Shown piece after piece: positions 35,921-44,743 of a stretch of 64,000 nt of DNA (within the stretch, counting starts at the first letter, position 1; the number at the start of each line of letters is the position of its first letter). The notes below the pieces were generated by a model, which was given only the letters and a program-made list of their open reading frames with translations, was not told the origin of the DNA and did not search any database. The DNA is taken from contig CAIJGA010000034.1 of assembly GCA_903820085.1 (NCBI GenBank), positions 18,858 to 82,857 on the forward strand. Direction: 5' to 3'. A program made the position numbers and the translations under genes. Source of the stretch: an uncultured Chlorobiaceae bacterium. GTDB taxonomy: Bacteria > Bacteroidota > Chlorobiia > Chlorobiales > Chlorobiaceae.

Positions 35921-36235
35921 TTAACGTCCCTTAACATTGACAACGGCTTCGATTGATGATATTTTTTTTGATATTGACTCCAGTTCCGACAAAATAAATA
36001 CAATTGGACCGTGAGGCCTTGGTCCTCCATTACCGTAACCGTAGTCATCATCAAGACGAACAAGAGATGTTGAGCCCGATGAAATGCTATTTACCAGTTC
36101 AGCCTTAAGATTTTGCCTGAAAAGTTCAGTTGCTTTTTCCACAAAGTCACTAAGATGACCTGCATTTGTAATTTCCTGCAGTTGATCTTTATCGATTTCA
36201 AAGAATATCTTGCCAATATTTTTTCTTTCAGTCAT
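35921..36235 (-). CDS. Putative RiPP precursor or radical-SAM substrate peptide
   Basis: 104 residues, GGAG site 7 bp before the ATG at 36235. Residues 1-58 are helical and leader-like (DKDQLQEITNAGHLSDFVEK). Residues 59-76 are LVRLDDDYGYGNGGPRPH, low-complexity with two Tyr-Gly steps. The last 28 residues are hydrophobic and charged (GPIVFILSELESISKKISSI). The peptide gene comes first, then 147 bp, then the radical SAM gene. Tyr-Gly motifs are the site of tyramine excision by PlpX-type spliceases, but other chemistries (cyclophane, epimerisation) are open. I do not recognise a named family. Confidence 0.6.
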   Translation of the reverse strand: MTERKNIGKIFFEIDKDQLQEITNAGHLSDFVEKATELFRQNLKAELVNSISSGSTSLVRLDDDYGYGNGGPRPHGPIVFILSELESISKKISSIEAVVNVKGR

Positions 36236-36812
36236 AACTGTCTCCTTTTTGAATAAATAAATTCTTAATCACTTATTACACAACAAAGAAATAGCACCAT
36301 CATAGACCCATAAAAACCACCTCCTTTTAGTGACATAAATTAAAGAGATCAGAGCATGTGCACAGACGGGAATACTCTCCTGTGAACGTAGACTTGAAAA
36401 CTCTGTACCGGATTAAAGATATTTCCTCAATCGACACTGAATAAAGTACGGACAATTTAAACCTTTTTTACTGAACTATTGCATAAAGCAAAAATAACGA
36501 GCCAGCAAAACGCCCTTACCCTCTCACCGCCACTCCCCGACTATTCAGGCAACTTGCCCTTCTGTATTGGCAAGCGCTCATGAACGCCAATCATGGGGCA
36601 GCGCTTTTCCGCTGCATAAACAGGTCAGGTTACCAACTTAAACTCAACCTTTTATAGTCCTCTGGTTGGAGTCCACTTCACTCTATAGTTTTTATTGTTT
36701 TAATACGTTACTTTATAAGCAACCAAGGAGCACAACTCTTGATGGAGCAGATTTCTTACTGTTGCGGCACACTGTAATGTTGGGCAGCAAGACAAACAAA
36801 AGGAGAACACAA
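36236..36812. other. Intergenic region, no gene seen
   Basis: About 575 bp between the divergent peptide gene and nfeD. It must hold both promoters. Short open frames exist, but none has a convincing ribosome site or recognisable product. A frame continuous with nfeD runs back to 36666 but is non-coding in character. Confidence 0.5.
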
Positions 36813-37274
36813 ATGCTTGAAGCTTGGCACCTTTGGGTCATAGCGGGTTTAGTGCTCTGGATTATGGAAATTTTCACGCCCGGCTTCGTCGTCGGTCTTT
36901 TTGGTACGGCATGCTTGGCTGCAGCTCCGTTTGCAGGTGCAGAAGTGTCGTTAAAATTGCAGTTGCTGGTTTTTGGTATTGCAACGGTAATCATGATGTT
37001 GGGCATCAGACCGCTGATACTCAAACATTTTTATGGCCGCGATCCGAAGATCAGGACAAACGTTGATGCACTTATAGGAAAGTCCGGCCTTGTTACCGAA
37101 ATTATTGACCATACACATGGGAGCGGAAGAGTAAAGATTGAAGGCGAAATATGGCGTGCCATCACGCAAAACAATTCACCGGTTGAGATTGGCCGAAAGG
37201 TAACCGTGCGGGAAGTAGAGGGGAACAAACTCGTTGTCGAAACAATAACCGAAACAGAGGGGAACGCATCATGA
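36813..37274 (+). CDS. nfeD: NfeD-family membrane protein
   Basis: 153 residues from the ATG at 36813 with AGGAG 8 bp upstream. There are two to three N-terminal membrane helices (LWVIAGLVLWIMEIFTPGFV and following), then a C-terminal OB-fold of about 70 residues (ALIGKSGLVTEIID to KVTVREVEGNKLVVE). Short-form NfeD without the protease domain. The gene overlaps the SPFH gene by 4 bp (ATGA), the standard nfeD-stomatin pair, thought to organise membrane microdomains. Confidence 0.88.
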   Translation: MLEAWHLWVIAGLVLWIMEIFTPGFVVGLFGTACLAAAPFAGAEVSLKLQLLVFGIATVIMMLGIRPLILKHFYGRDPKIRTNVDALIGKSGLVTEIIDHTHGSGRVKIEGEIWRAITQNNSPVEIGRKVTVREVEGNKLVVETITETEGNAS

Positions 37275-38266
37275 GTATTCTATTGGTCTTTATAACGTTG
37301 ATCATCTTCATTATTGCATTTGTGATTAAAGGATTCAAGATCATTCAACAATCGGAAACAATGGTTATTGAACGCTTGGGTCGATACCAACGCTGTTTGT
37401 CATCAGGAATTAACATTATTTGGCCAATAATAGACAAACCCCGTACCATCGAATGGAAGTTCATCAAAACAGATATCGATGGAAGGATAATAATCCGGAA
37501 AGATACGATTGCCCGAATTGATCTCCGCGAAACCGTTTACGACTATCCCAAGCAAAACGTTATCACGCGGGACAATGTCAATATTGAGATCAATGCTCTG
37601 CTCTATTTTCAGATTACTGATGCAAAAAGGGCTGTATACGAAATCGCCAATCTTCCGGATGCTATTGAAAAACTGACTCAGACAACTCTGCGCAATGTTA
37701 TCGGCGAGCTTGATCTTGATCACACCTTGACTTCTCGGGATACCATCAACACGAAGTTGCGTGCCATACTCGACGAAGCAACAGACAAATGGGGAGTCAA
37801 AATTAATCGTGTTGAGCTGCAGGATATCAATCCGCCTGACGACATCAAGCTTGCCATGGAGAAGCAGATGCGTGCTGAACGCGACCGCCGCGCAACAATT
37901 CTTGAGGCAGAGGGGCAAAAGCAATCCGAAATTCTCAAAGCGGAAGGAGCTCGCCAGTCAGATATCAACAGAGCCGAAGGGGCGAAGCAAGCTCTTGTTC
38001 TCAGGGCAACGGGTGAGGCTGAAGCGCGAATCAAAATTGCTGAAGCCGAAGCCGAAGCCGTCTTGAAAGTCACCAAGGCAATCCAGGACTCAGGTGGCAA
38101 TCCGACGACCTATCTCATCGCTCTCAAGTACATCGATGCATTGAAAGAAATGGTGAGCGGCAAAGACAACAAGGTCGTGTACATGCCTTACGAAGCATCC
38201 GCTATGCTTGGTTCAATCGGAAGCATTCGTGACATGTTTGGCTCTCAGCCTCAATCAAAGACATAA
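37271..38266 (+). CDS. SPFH/stomatin-like protein (QmcA/paraslipin type)
   Basis: 331 residues. One N-terminal membrane helix (LLVFITLIIFIIAFVIKG), SPFH domain about 22-185 (QSETMVIERLGRYQR to VELQDINPP), then a long Ala/Glu/Arg-rich coiled coil (ERDRRATILEAEGQKQSEIL and on) and a C-terminal tail. It forms oligomeric membrane rings with its NfeD partner, whose gene it overlaps by 4 bp. Substrate or client unknown; some homologues regulate FtsH-type proteolysis. Confidence 0.9.
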   Translation: MSILLVFITLIIFIIAFVIKGFKIIQQSETMVIERLGRYQRCLSSGINIIWPIIDKPRTIEWKFIKTDIDGRIIIRKDTIARIDLRETVYDYPKQNVITRDNVNIEINALLYFQITDAKRAVYEIANLPDAIEKLTQTTLRNVIGELDLDHTLTSRDTINTKLRAILDEATDKWGVKINRVELQDINPPDDIKLAMEKQMRAERDRRATILEAEGQKQSEILKAEGARQSDINRAEGAKQALVLRATGEAEARIKIAEAEAEAVLKVTKAIQDSGGNPTTYLIALKYIDALKEMVSGKDNKVVYMPYEASAMLGSIGSIRDMFGSQPQSKT

Positions 38267-38465
38267 TTTCACGAGACGAAATCAAACAATGGTTGCAGCA
38301 TCTACACTGAATAGCAAGCATCAAGGCAAAACTACGAAAGATGGAATTCAAATGACATCCCCGGCGTAATCTTGACAAAGAAATCGTTTTTTTCACTATT
38401 GTTACCTAGTAATTTATACACTCCTTTAAGGTTATAAAAAAGTCATAGCCGTTTGATAAACAACT

Positions 38466-39803
38466 ATGATTCAAACAGTTGCCATGAAAAGATTTTCTGC
38501 ACTTGCATTATTGATGCTCTTTTCCCTTTATCCTGCACCGGCAAAGGCGGAAACAGCGAAGGTACCACCAGAAAATCTGACTGCACTTGTAGCTGCCGCA
38601 TTGGCAAATAATCCGGAACTGAAAGCCTCCTCAGCACGCTGGCAGATGTTTGCGAGCAAGGTAAGGCAGGCCGGAGCGCTTGACGATCCAATGATCATGC
38701 TGAAGGTACAGAACACACCGGCTCGGGAGCCATTGGTTTTCAACATGGATACCCAGTCCGCAAAGGTCATCGGCATATCCCAGCAGCTCCCCTTTTGGGG
38801 CAAGCGCAGCCTCCGCCGTGACGTTGCCCGGTATGAAGCCGACTCTTACCATTGGGCTTACGAAGAGCGCAAGCTTGAGCTGACGCGCATGATCAAGGAG
38901 AGCTACTACCAGATCTGGGCGGTTGACAAGGGGCTGGAGATCGTCAGCAAAAACCTCAGGCTCCTGACTGATTTTGTGACCCTGACCGAGTTGAAGTACT
39001 CTGTCGGACAGGGTGTGCAGCAGGATATCTTCAAGGCCGGGCTGGAAAAGTCCAAAATGCTTGAGATGCAGATTACCCTGCAGCAGCAGCGCAAGAGTCT
39101 GGAAGCTACCCTCAACTATCTGCTCTGCCGCCCGGGCAATAACCCGGTTGGCCCTGTCGCTGATTTCACTCTGCCGTTCATCACTCTCTCCCGGGAGCAA
39201 CTGAATGCGGCGGCCATTGATCAGCGTCCGCAGATAAAAAGCCTCACCAGTCTTGAAAACAAGGCTGAGGCATCTCACCGCCTGGCGCACAGGGAGCGCT
39301 ATCCCGATTTCAGCCTTTCAGCGGAGTATATGATCCGTGACGCGGTATCGACAGAGATGGCAATCGATCCGGGCGACAATATGGTGAGCTTTGGGGTAAC
39401 CTTCAACCTGCCAGTCCAGCAGGGAAAACGTCAGGCAATGGCAGCCGAATCAACCTTTGAGCGTGCAATGGCTACTGAAGAGCTGAATGCCTTGAAGAAC
39501 AGTATCTCCTATACCATCAACGAAAGCCTTGCCCAACTGGAACGGCGCCGGAAACTGGTGCAGCTCTATAAGGGAGGCCTTATTCCCCAGGCAAGGCAGT
39601 CACTCGAGTCCTCACTTATCGGCTATCGTGTGGGCAAGGTTGACTTCCTGATGCTGCTCGACAGCCGGATGAACCTCTTTAACCTGGAGCGTGAGCTCTA
39701 TGAATCGCAGGCCGACTATATGATGAAACTTGCACAACTCGAAGCTGCAATAGGAACTGATCTCACAGCAGCACCAGAGAGCTCTCTGCATCACGACAAC
39801 TAA
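38466..39803 (+). CDS. cusC: TolC-family outer membrane factor of Cu/Ag efflux
   Basis: 445 residues; ATG at 38466, with a second ATG at 38484 that gives a cleaner signal peptide (MKRFSALALLMLFSLYPAPA-KA). Two outer-membrane-efflux repeats: LTALVAAALANNPELKASSA in the first half and a second coiled-coil half from about residue 240. It forms the outer channel for the CusBA pump. First gene of cusC-cusB-cusA, 18 bp before cusB. The metal assignment comes from the partners. Confidence 0.85.
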   Translation: MIQTVAMKRFSALALLMLFSLYPAPAKAETAKVPPENLTALVAAALANNPELKASSARWQMFASKVRQAGALDDPMIMLKVQNTPAREPLVFNMDTQSAKVIGISQQLPFWGKRSLRRDVARYEADSYHWAYEERKLELTRMIKESYYQIWAVDKGLEIVSKNLRLLTDFVTLTELKYSVGQGVQQDIFKAGLEKSKMLEMQITLQQQRKSLEATLNYLLCRPGNNPVGPVADFTLPFITLSREQLNAAAIDQRPQIKSLTSLENKAEASHRLAHRERYPDFSLSAEYMIRDAVSTEMAIDPGDNMVSFGVTFNLPVQQGKRQAMAAESTFERAMATEELNALKNSISYTINESLAQLERRRKLVQLYKGGLIPQARQSLESSLIGYRVGKVDFLMLLDSRMNLFNLERELYESQADYMMKLAQLEAAIGTDLTAAPESSLHHDN

Positions 39804-39821
39804 CGACATAACGGTATAAGC

Positions 39822-41123
39822 ATGGCCCTGAACAAGAAAACGGCACTCCCCCTTCTGGTACTTCTTCTCGTTTTTGCTGCAGGTGGCGGCTGGTTTGTCT
39901 GGCATAATCAGCAGGCAGGCAACTCAACTGGAAAAAAAACAACCCAGATCAGGCAACTCTATACCTGCTCGATGCATCCGTTCATCATCAGGGAGAAGCC
40001 CGGCATCTGCCCGATCTGCGGGATGGAACTGATCAAGAAAATTGAGAGTGCCGCAAGCGGGGTCGCTCAAAGGCCGGCAGATATGGCCGCTCACGTCTCT
40101 CTCTCCCCTGCCCAGCGGGTAATGGCCAATGTTGCGACGGTTGAAGCAAAAAACGAGATCCTGAACCGGGAGGTCAATGCTGTGGGCATCGTGCAGTACG
40201 ACCAGTCGCGACAGGCAAGGGTCACGGCATGGGCTGCCGGACGTATCGAGAAGCTGCACGTCAACAGTGTCGGAGCCATGGTCAGCAAGGAGAAGCCGGT
40301 AGCGGAGCTGTACTCTCCCGATCTGGTTGCCGCACAACAGGAATATATTCTGGCTATCAGAAGCCGCGAGCAGTTGAAAAACTCACCATTCCCCTCCATC
40401 TCACAAAATGGAGAGGGGCTGGTTTCGTCAGCCAGAGAGCGGCTGAAGCTGCTCGGAGTCAGGGAGAGCCAGATTGCAGCAGTGCAAAAAAGCGGCAGGC
40501 CCAGTGTCCGGCTTGCCATCTACTCCCCTTTTTCCGGCATCGTGATTGAAAAGATGGTACAGCAGGGGCAGTATGTCAGCACCGGAGAGGTGCTGTTCAA
40601 CATCGCTGACCTTTCAACGGTGTGGGTTGAGCTGGAGCTCTATGAAAACGAATTTCCCGATATTCATATCGGCCAGCAGGTTGAGGTTCGCTCCCAGTCT
40701 TTCCCTGAGCATGTGTTCACCGGTCGAATTGCCTTCATCTACCCCTTTCTCGATCCAAAAACAAGAACCCTCAAGGCTCGGGTGCAAATGCCTAATCCCG
40801 GCTTGAAGCTGAAACCGGAAATGTTTGTCAGCGCCACTATCCGCATACCCCTTGAATCAAGCATTGTTGTTCCTCTCAGTGCCGTCATTGATACCGGAAA
40901 ACGGCAGGTTGTATGGGTCGAAAGCTCCCCGGGCATGTTTGAACCGCGCGACGTTCAGGTCGGGCAAAAGAGTACCGACAGCATCCAGATTTTGTCCGGA
41001 ATTAATCCTGGCGACAAGGTGGCGGTCTCCGGTGCCTACCTTATTGATTCTGAATCACAGTTGAAAGGCAACAGCAGCGAACATGAGGATATGCCGGGAA
41101 TGCAGATGGATAAAAAGCCATGA
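39822..41123 (+). CDS. cusB: Periplasmic adaptor of Cu/Ag RND efflux (CusB-like) with heavy-metal-binding domain
   Basis: 433 residues. An N-terminal membrane anchor or signal is followed by a heavy-metal-binding domain (YTCSMHPFIIREKPGICPIC-GMEL, about 47-70) that is a CusB/CzcB hallmark. A barrel-sandwich and hairpin region lies at 115-260 and a beta-barrel at 270-350. The tail is Met/His-rich (HEDMPGMQMDKK), suitable for Cu(I)/Ag(I). It links CusA to CusC and passes metal to the pump. It overlaps cusA by 4 bp. Confidence 0.9.
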   Translation: MALNKKTALPLLVLLLVFAAGGGWFVWHNQQAGNSTGKKTTQIRQLYTCSMHPFIIREKPGICPICGMELIKKIESAASGVAQRPADMAAHVSLSPAQRVMANVATVEAKNEILNREVNAVGIVQYDQSRQARVTAWAAGRIEKLHVNSVGAMVSKEKPVAELYSPDLVAAQQEYILAIRSREQLKNSPFPSISQNGEGLVSSARERLKLLGVRESQIAAVQKSGRPSVRLAIYSPFSGIVIEKMVQQGQYVSTGEVLFNIADLSTVWVELELYENEFPDIHIGQQVEVRSQSFPEHVFTGRIAFIYPFLDPKTRTLKARVQMPNPGLKLKPEMFVSATIRIPLESSIVVPLSAVIDTGKRQVVWVESSPGMFEPRDVQVGQKSTDSIQILSGINPGDKVAVSGAYLIDSESQLKGNSSEHEDMPGMQMDKKP

Positions 41124-44100
41124 TAGAAAAGATCATTGCCTATTCAGCCCGTAACCGGGTCATTATCCTGATGGTTTTTGGCCTTGTCATCACCTGGGGC
41201 ATCTGGTCGGTCTATAAGACGCCGGTGGACGCCATTCCTGACTTGTCGGACAACCAGGTCATTGTCTTTACCGACTATCCGGGCCGTTCGCCGCAGGTGG
41301 TGGAAGACCAGGTCACCTATCCGCTTGCCGTCAACCTGCAGGGACTGCCACAGGTTCGCGCCGTTCGGGCATCAAGCGCCTTCGGCTTTTCAATGATCTA
41401 TGTCATTTTCGATGACAAGGCTGATATCTACTGGGCAAGAACCCGCGTTCTGGAGCGGCTGAACTATGCTGCTTCGCTCTTGCCGCAAGGCGTCGTACCA
41501 ACACTTGGCCCTGACGGAACCGGTGTTGGCCATGTTTTCTGGTATACCATTGAAGGAAAGGGGTACGATCTGGAACAGCTCAGAACCCTGCAGGACTGGT
41601 TTGTGCGCTATCAGCTCAACACGGTACAGGGAGTTGCCGAGGTGGCCTCAATCGGTGGCTTTGTGCGGGAATACCAGATTGATCTCGATCCCAACAAGCT
41701 TTTTGCCTACAACATTAAGGTCGGCAAGGTGATGGATGCCATCAAGGCCTCAAACAAGGATGTGGGAGGCAAGCTGATCGAGCAGGCTGACGCCGAATAT
41801 CTGATCAGGGGAAGCGGCTACGTGAAGTCAAAGGCCGATCTGGAAAACATCGTTGTCGGGGCTGACATGCGCGGTATTCCCGTCTATCTCAGGAACCTTG
41901 GTACCGTCCAGATTGGAGGAGCCATCCGGCGCGGCCTGCTTGAAATAAACGGCAAGGGTGAGGCGGTGGGCGGCATCGTGGTGATGCGGTACGGAGAGAA
42001 TGCCAAGGAGGTGATCGATCGGGTCAAGCAAAAGATCACGGATCTGGAGAAAGGGTTACCTCCCGGAGTAACCATAAAAGTCTCCTATGACCGCTCTGAT
42101 TTGATCATGCGGGCCATCGACACGCTGAAAAAAAATCTGCTAGAAGAGTCTATCGTTGTCTCTCTGGTCATCCTCATCTTCCTGCTACACTTCCGGAGTG
42201 CCCTGGTGATTGTGCTCACCTTGCCGATTGCCGTCCTGATTGCCTTTATCACCATGAAGCTGATGGGGGTCACCTCAAATATCATGTCGCTTGGCGGCAT
42301 TGCCATTGCTATTGGCGTGCTGGTGGATGCGGGGGTGATTATGGTGGAGAACTGCTACCGCCATCTTTCGGAGATCCCGCCTGAAGAGCGGGATGCAAAA
42401 AGGCTGGAGGTTGTCATCAGTTCAGCAAAGCAGGTCGGTCGGGCGATATTCTTCTCGCTCCTGATCATTGTCCTCTCCTTTGTGCCGGTCTTCATGCTTG
42501 AGGGGCAGGAGGGCAAGCTCTTCCACCCGCTGGCCTTTACCAAGACCTTCTCCATGATGGGTTCGGCCATGATTGCCATCACGCTGGTTCCGGTGCTGAT
42601 GTACTACTTCATGCGGGGCAAGATGCGCCCCGAAAGCGCCAATCCGGTCTCTACCTTTTTCATCAGGCTCTATTCACCGGTTATCCGCTGGGTACTGGTC
42701 TGGAAAAAAACAACCATCGCCCTTAACCTTTTTGCGCTCGCTGTTGCGGTGCCGCTGTTCATGAATCTCGGTTCTGAATTTATGCCCCCCCTTGATGAAG
42801 GGTCGCTGCTTTACATGCCGGTTACGCTGCCCAACGTCTCGATAACCGAGGCCAAACGCATTATCGAGATAGAGGACAAGATCATCATGAGCGTGCCGGA
42901 AGTTGAGCATGTGCTCGGCAAGGTCGGCCGGGCCGAAACCTCCACTGATCCTGCACCGGTCTCCATGTTTGAGAGTATCATTATCCTGAAACCCAAAGAG
43001 CAGTGGCGGGCGGGAGTCAAGAAAGCGGACATTGTAGCTGAACTGGACTCCAAGCTGCAGCAGATCGGTGTACGCAACGGGTGGACCCAGCCGATCATCA
43101 ACCGCATCAATATGCTTTCGACCGGGGTACGTACCGACCTTGGCGTCAAGATTTTCGGCAATGACCTGAATGTGCTGAAAGATCTTGCGCTTCAGGCGGA
43201 GAGCATTCTCAAGCCGATCAATGGCGCTGCTGACGTTGTGGCTGAACGGGTTACCGGCGGCAACTATCTTGACATCAACATCGACCGCCAGACTGCCGCC
43301 CGATACGGGGTAAGTGTGGGTGATATTCAGGATGTCATTGAGACCGCCCTTGGTGGCGAGATGCTCTCCACCGCCGTTGAGGGACGAAACCGCTTCCCTA
43401 TCCGCCTCCGCTACCTGCGCGACTACCGCGATAACATACCGGCAATCGGCCGCATTCTTGTCGGGAGCATGGATGGCGCCCAGGTGCCCCTCTCTCTCGT
43501 CACAACCATGAAAATCACGACCGGAGCTCCTGAGATCAACAGCGAAGGGGGTTTGCTGCGCTCGCTGGTTTATCTGAACGTCCGGGGGCGCGACATGGGC
43601 AGTTTTGTGACCGAGGCAAAGCAGGTGCTGGAACAAAAGCTCAAGCTGCCGGCCGGTTACTATGTTGCCTGGTCGGGACAGTGGGAAAACCAGATTCGCG
43701 CAAAAGAGCGCCTGCAAGTTCTCATACCGCTGGGGATGGTGATCATCTTCATCCTGCTCTACTTTACCTTCAAGTCGGTGCTTGAGGCTTCGATGGTGAT
43801 GCTTTCGGTGCCTTTCGCCCTTGTTGGCGGGGTCTATCTGGTTTCAGCCTTGAGCTATAACCTCTCGGTTGCGGTGTGGGTCGGCTTTATCGCGCTTTAT
43901 GGCATTGCCGTTGAAACCGGTGTTGTGATGGTCATCTATCTGCATGAGGCGCTTGACAAAAAGCTCCTTAACGGGCCCTGCAGCGAGCAGGATATCTACG
44001 ATGCCGCCTTTGAGGGAGCCGTGCTCCGCCTGCGGCCCAAACTGATGACCGTCGCGGTAGCCCTGCTGGGTCTGATTCCCATCATGTGGTCAACGGGAAC

Positions 44101-44257
44101 CGGCGCTGACGTGATGAAACCGATTGCCGCGCCAATGATAGGCGGCATGATTTCATCGGCAGTGCATGTGCTGATCATGACACCGGTCATCTTTGTGCTG
44201 ATGAAAAAAAGGGATCTGAAAAAAGGTCGTCTGCACCATTCAGGGTTGAAGCACTGA
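41120..44257 (+). CDS. cusA: Heavy-metal efflux RND pump CusA/CzcA family
   Basis: 1045 residues, the usual length. Starts MIEKIIAYSARNRVIILMVF; KTPVDAIPDLSDNQVIV is the typical first periplasmic motif. Twelve membrane helices in two halves, with charged residues in TM4 (IAIAIGVLVDAGVIMVENC) for proton relay. The CusA-type methionine-rich periplasmic cleft favours monovalent Cu or Ag; Zn/Co/Cd (CzcA) cannot be fully excluded, but copA and a cupredoxin follow downstream. The high-scoring open frames on the opposite strand here are codon-bias shadows. Confidence 0.93.
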   Translation: MIEKIIAYSARNRVIILMVFGLVITWGIWSVYKTPVDAIPDLSDNQVIVFTDYPGRSPQVVEDQVTYPLAVNLQGLPQVRAVRASSAFGFSMIYVIFDDKADIYWARTRVLERLNYAASLLPQGVVPTLGPDGTGVGHVFWYTIEGKGYDLEQLRTLQDWFVRYQLNTVQGVAEVASIGGFVREYQIDLDPNKLFAYNIKVGKVMDAIKASNKDVGGKLIEQADAEYLIRGSGYVKSKADLENIVVGADMRGIPVYLRNLGTVQIGGAIRRGLLEINGKGEAVGGIVVMRYGENAKEVIDRVKQKITDLEKGLPPGVTIKVSYDRSDLIMRAIDTLKKNLLEESIVVSLVILIFLLHFRSALVIVLTLPIAVLIAFITMKLMGVTSNIMSLGGIAIAIGVLVDAGVIMVENCYRHLSEIPPEERDAKRLEVVISSAKQVGRAIFFSLLIIVLSFVPVFMLEGQEGKLFHPLAFTKTFSMMGSAMIAITLVPVLMYYFMRGKMRPESANPVSTFFIRLYSPVIRWVLVWKKTTIALNLFALAVAVPLFMNLGSEFMPPLDEGSLLYMPVTLPNVSITEAKRIIEIEDKIIMSVPEVEHVLGKVGRAETSTDPAPVSMFESIIILKPKEQWRAGVKKADIVAELDSKLQQIGVRNGWTQPIINRINMLSTGVRTDLGVKIFGNDLNVLKDLALQAESILKPINGAADVVAERVTGGNYLDINIDRQTAARYGVSVGDIQDVIETALGGEMLSTAVEGRNRFPIRLRYLRDYRDNIPAIGRILVGSMDGAQVPLSLVTTMKITTGAPEINSEGGLLRSLVYLNVRGRDMGSFVTEAKQVLEQKLKLPAGYYVAWSGQWENQIRAKERLQVLIPLGMVIIFILLYFTFKSVLEASMVMLSVPFALVGGVYLVSALSYNLSVAVWVGFIALYGIAVETGVVMVIYLHEALDKKLLNGPCSEQDIYDAAFEGAVLRLRPKLMTVAVALLGLIPIMWSTGTGADVMKPIAAPMIGGMISSAVHVLIMTPVIFVLMKKRDLKKGRLHHSGLKH

Positions 44258-44380
44258 GTGTTCAGGTATGAATGAGTCTGACTGGCGCAATAGTTGGCAT
44301 TTTTCGCTCTTGCCCTGAACGGCAACAGCAAAAAGAGTGTTATGAAGAGCTGTTACCGCCAGATTAATCAAAGAAACCCT

Positions 44381-44734
44381 ATGAAGATGAAAAGAATACC
44401 GCTGCTCATGATCGCGCTTGTGACCCTTGCCGCACCGCCGTCCTCTTTTGCTCTTGCAGGTGCAGAAAACTTTTCGGTCGGCTATACAAAAGCGCATGAT
44501 ATTACTCCGAATACCTTTACAGTCAAAACGGGTGAAAAGGTTCATATCGAAATTAACCCCTCCGATACCGCCACCGGCTGCATGAGCGAAATCATGATTC
44601 CCGGCCTGTGGGACAAGCCGCAACCTCTGGTAAAGGGCAAAAAAAATGTCATGGAGTTCACACCGCATAAGCCCGGTGCCTACAAGATAACCTGCGCGAT
44701 GGGTGTGCAGCGCGGAGTCGTCAACGTCCGCTAG
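44381..44734 (+). CDS. Exported cupredoxin-like copper-binding protein
   Basis: About 117 residues from the ATG at 44381 (MKMKRIPLLMIALVTLAAPP signal, cleavage near SFALAG). The mature part is a cupredoxin-like beta-sandwich: FTVKTGEKVHIEINPSDTAT, then GCMSEIMIPGLW, EFTPHKPGAYKITCAMGVQR and VVNV. Cys, His and Met in the last loops could bind copper in place of the classic type 1 site. It lies between cusA and copA on the same strand, 9 bp before copA, so it probably carries or buffers periplasmic copper for these exporters. Confidence 0.78.
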   Translation: MKMKRIPLLMIALVTLAAPPSSFALAGAENFSVGYTKAHDITPNTFTVKTGEKVHIEINPSDTATGCMSEIMIPGLWDKPQPLVKGKKNVMEFTPHKPGAYKITCAMGVQRGVVNVR

Positions 44735-44743
44735 ACGTTTTCA

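Noticed and set aside
38395..38415. TGTTAC upstream of cusC as a Pho-box
   Set aside because: The second half-site at 11 bp (TGnnA) is missing and the downstream genes concern copper.
42674..43717. 347-codon open frame on the minus strand inside cusA
   Set aside because: It is a shadow of the well-supported cusA frame in GC-richer DNA; no family recognised and no ribosome site.
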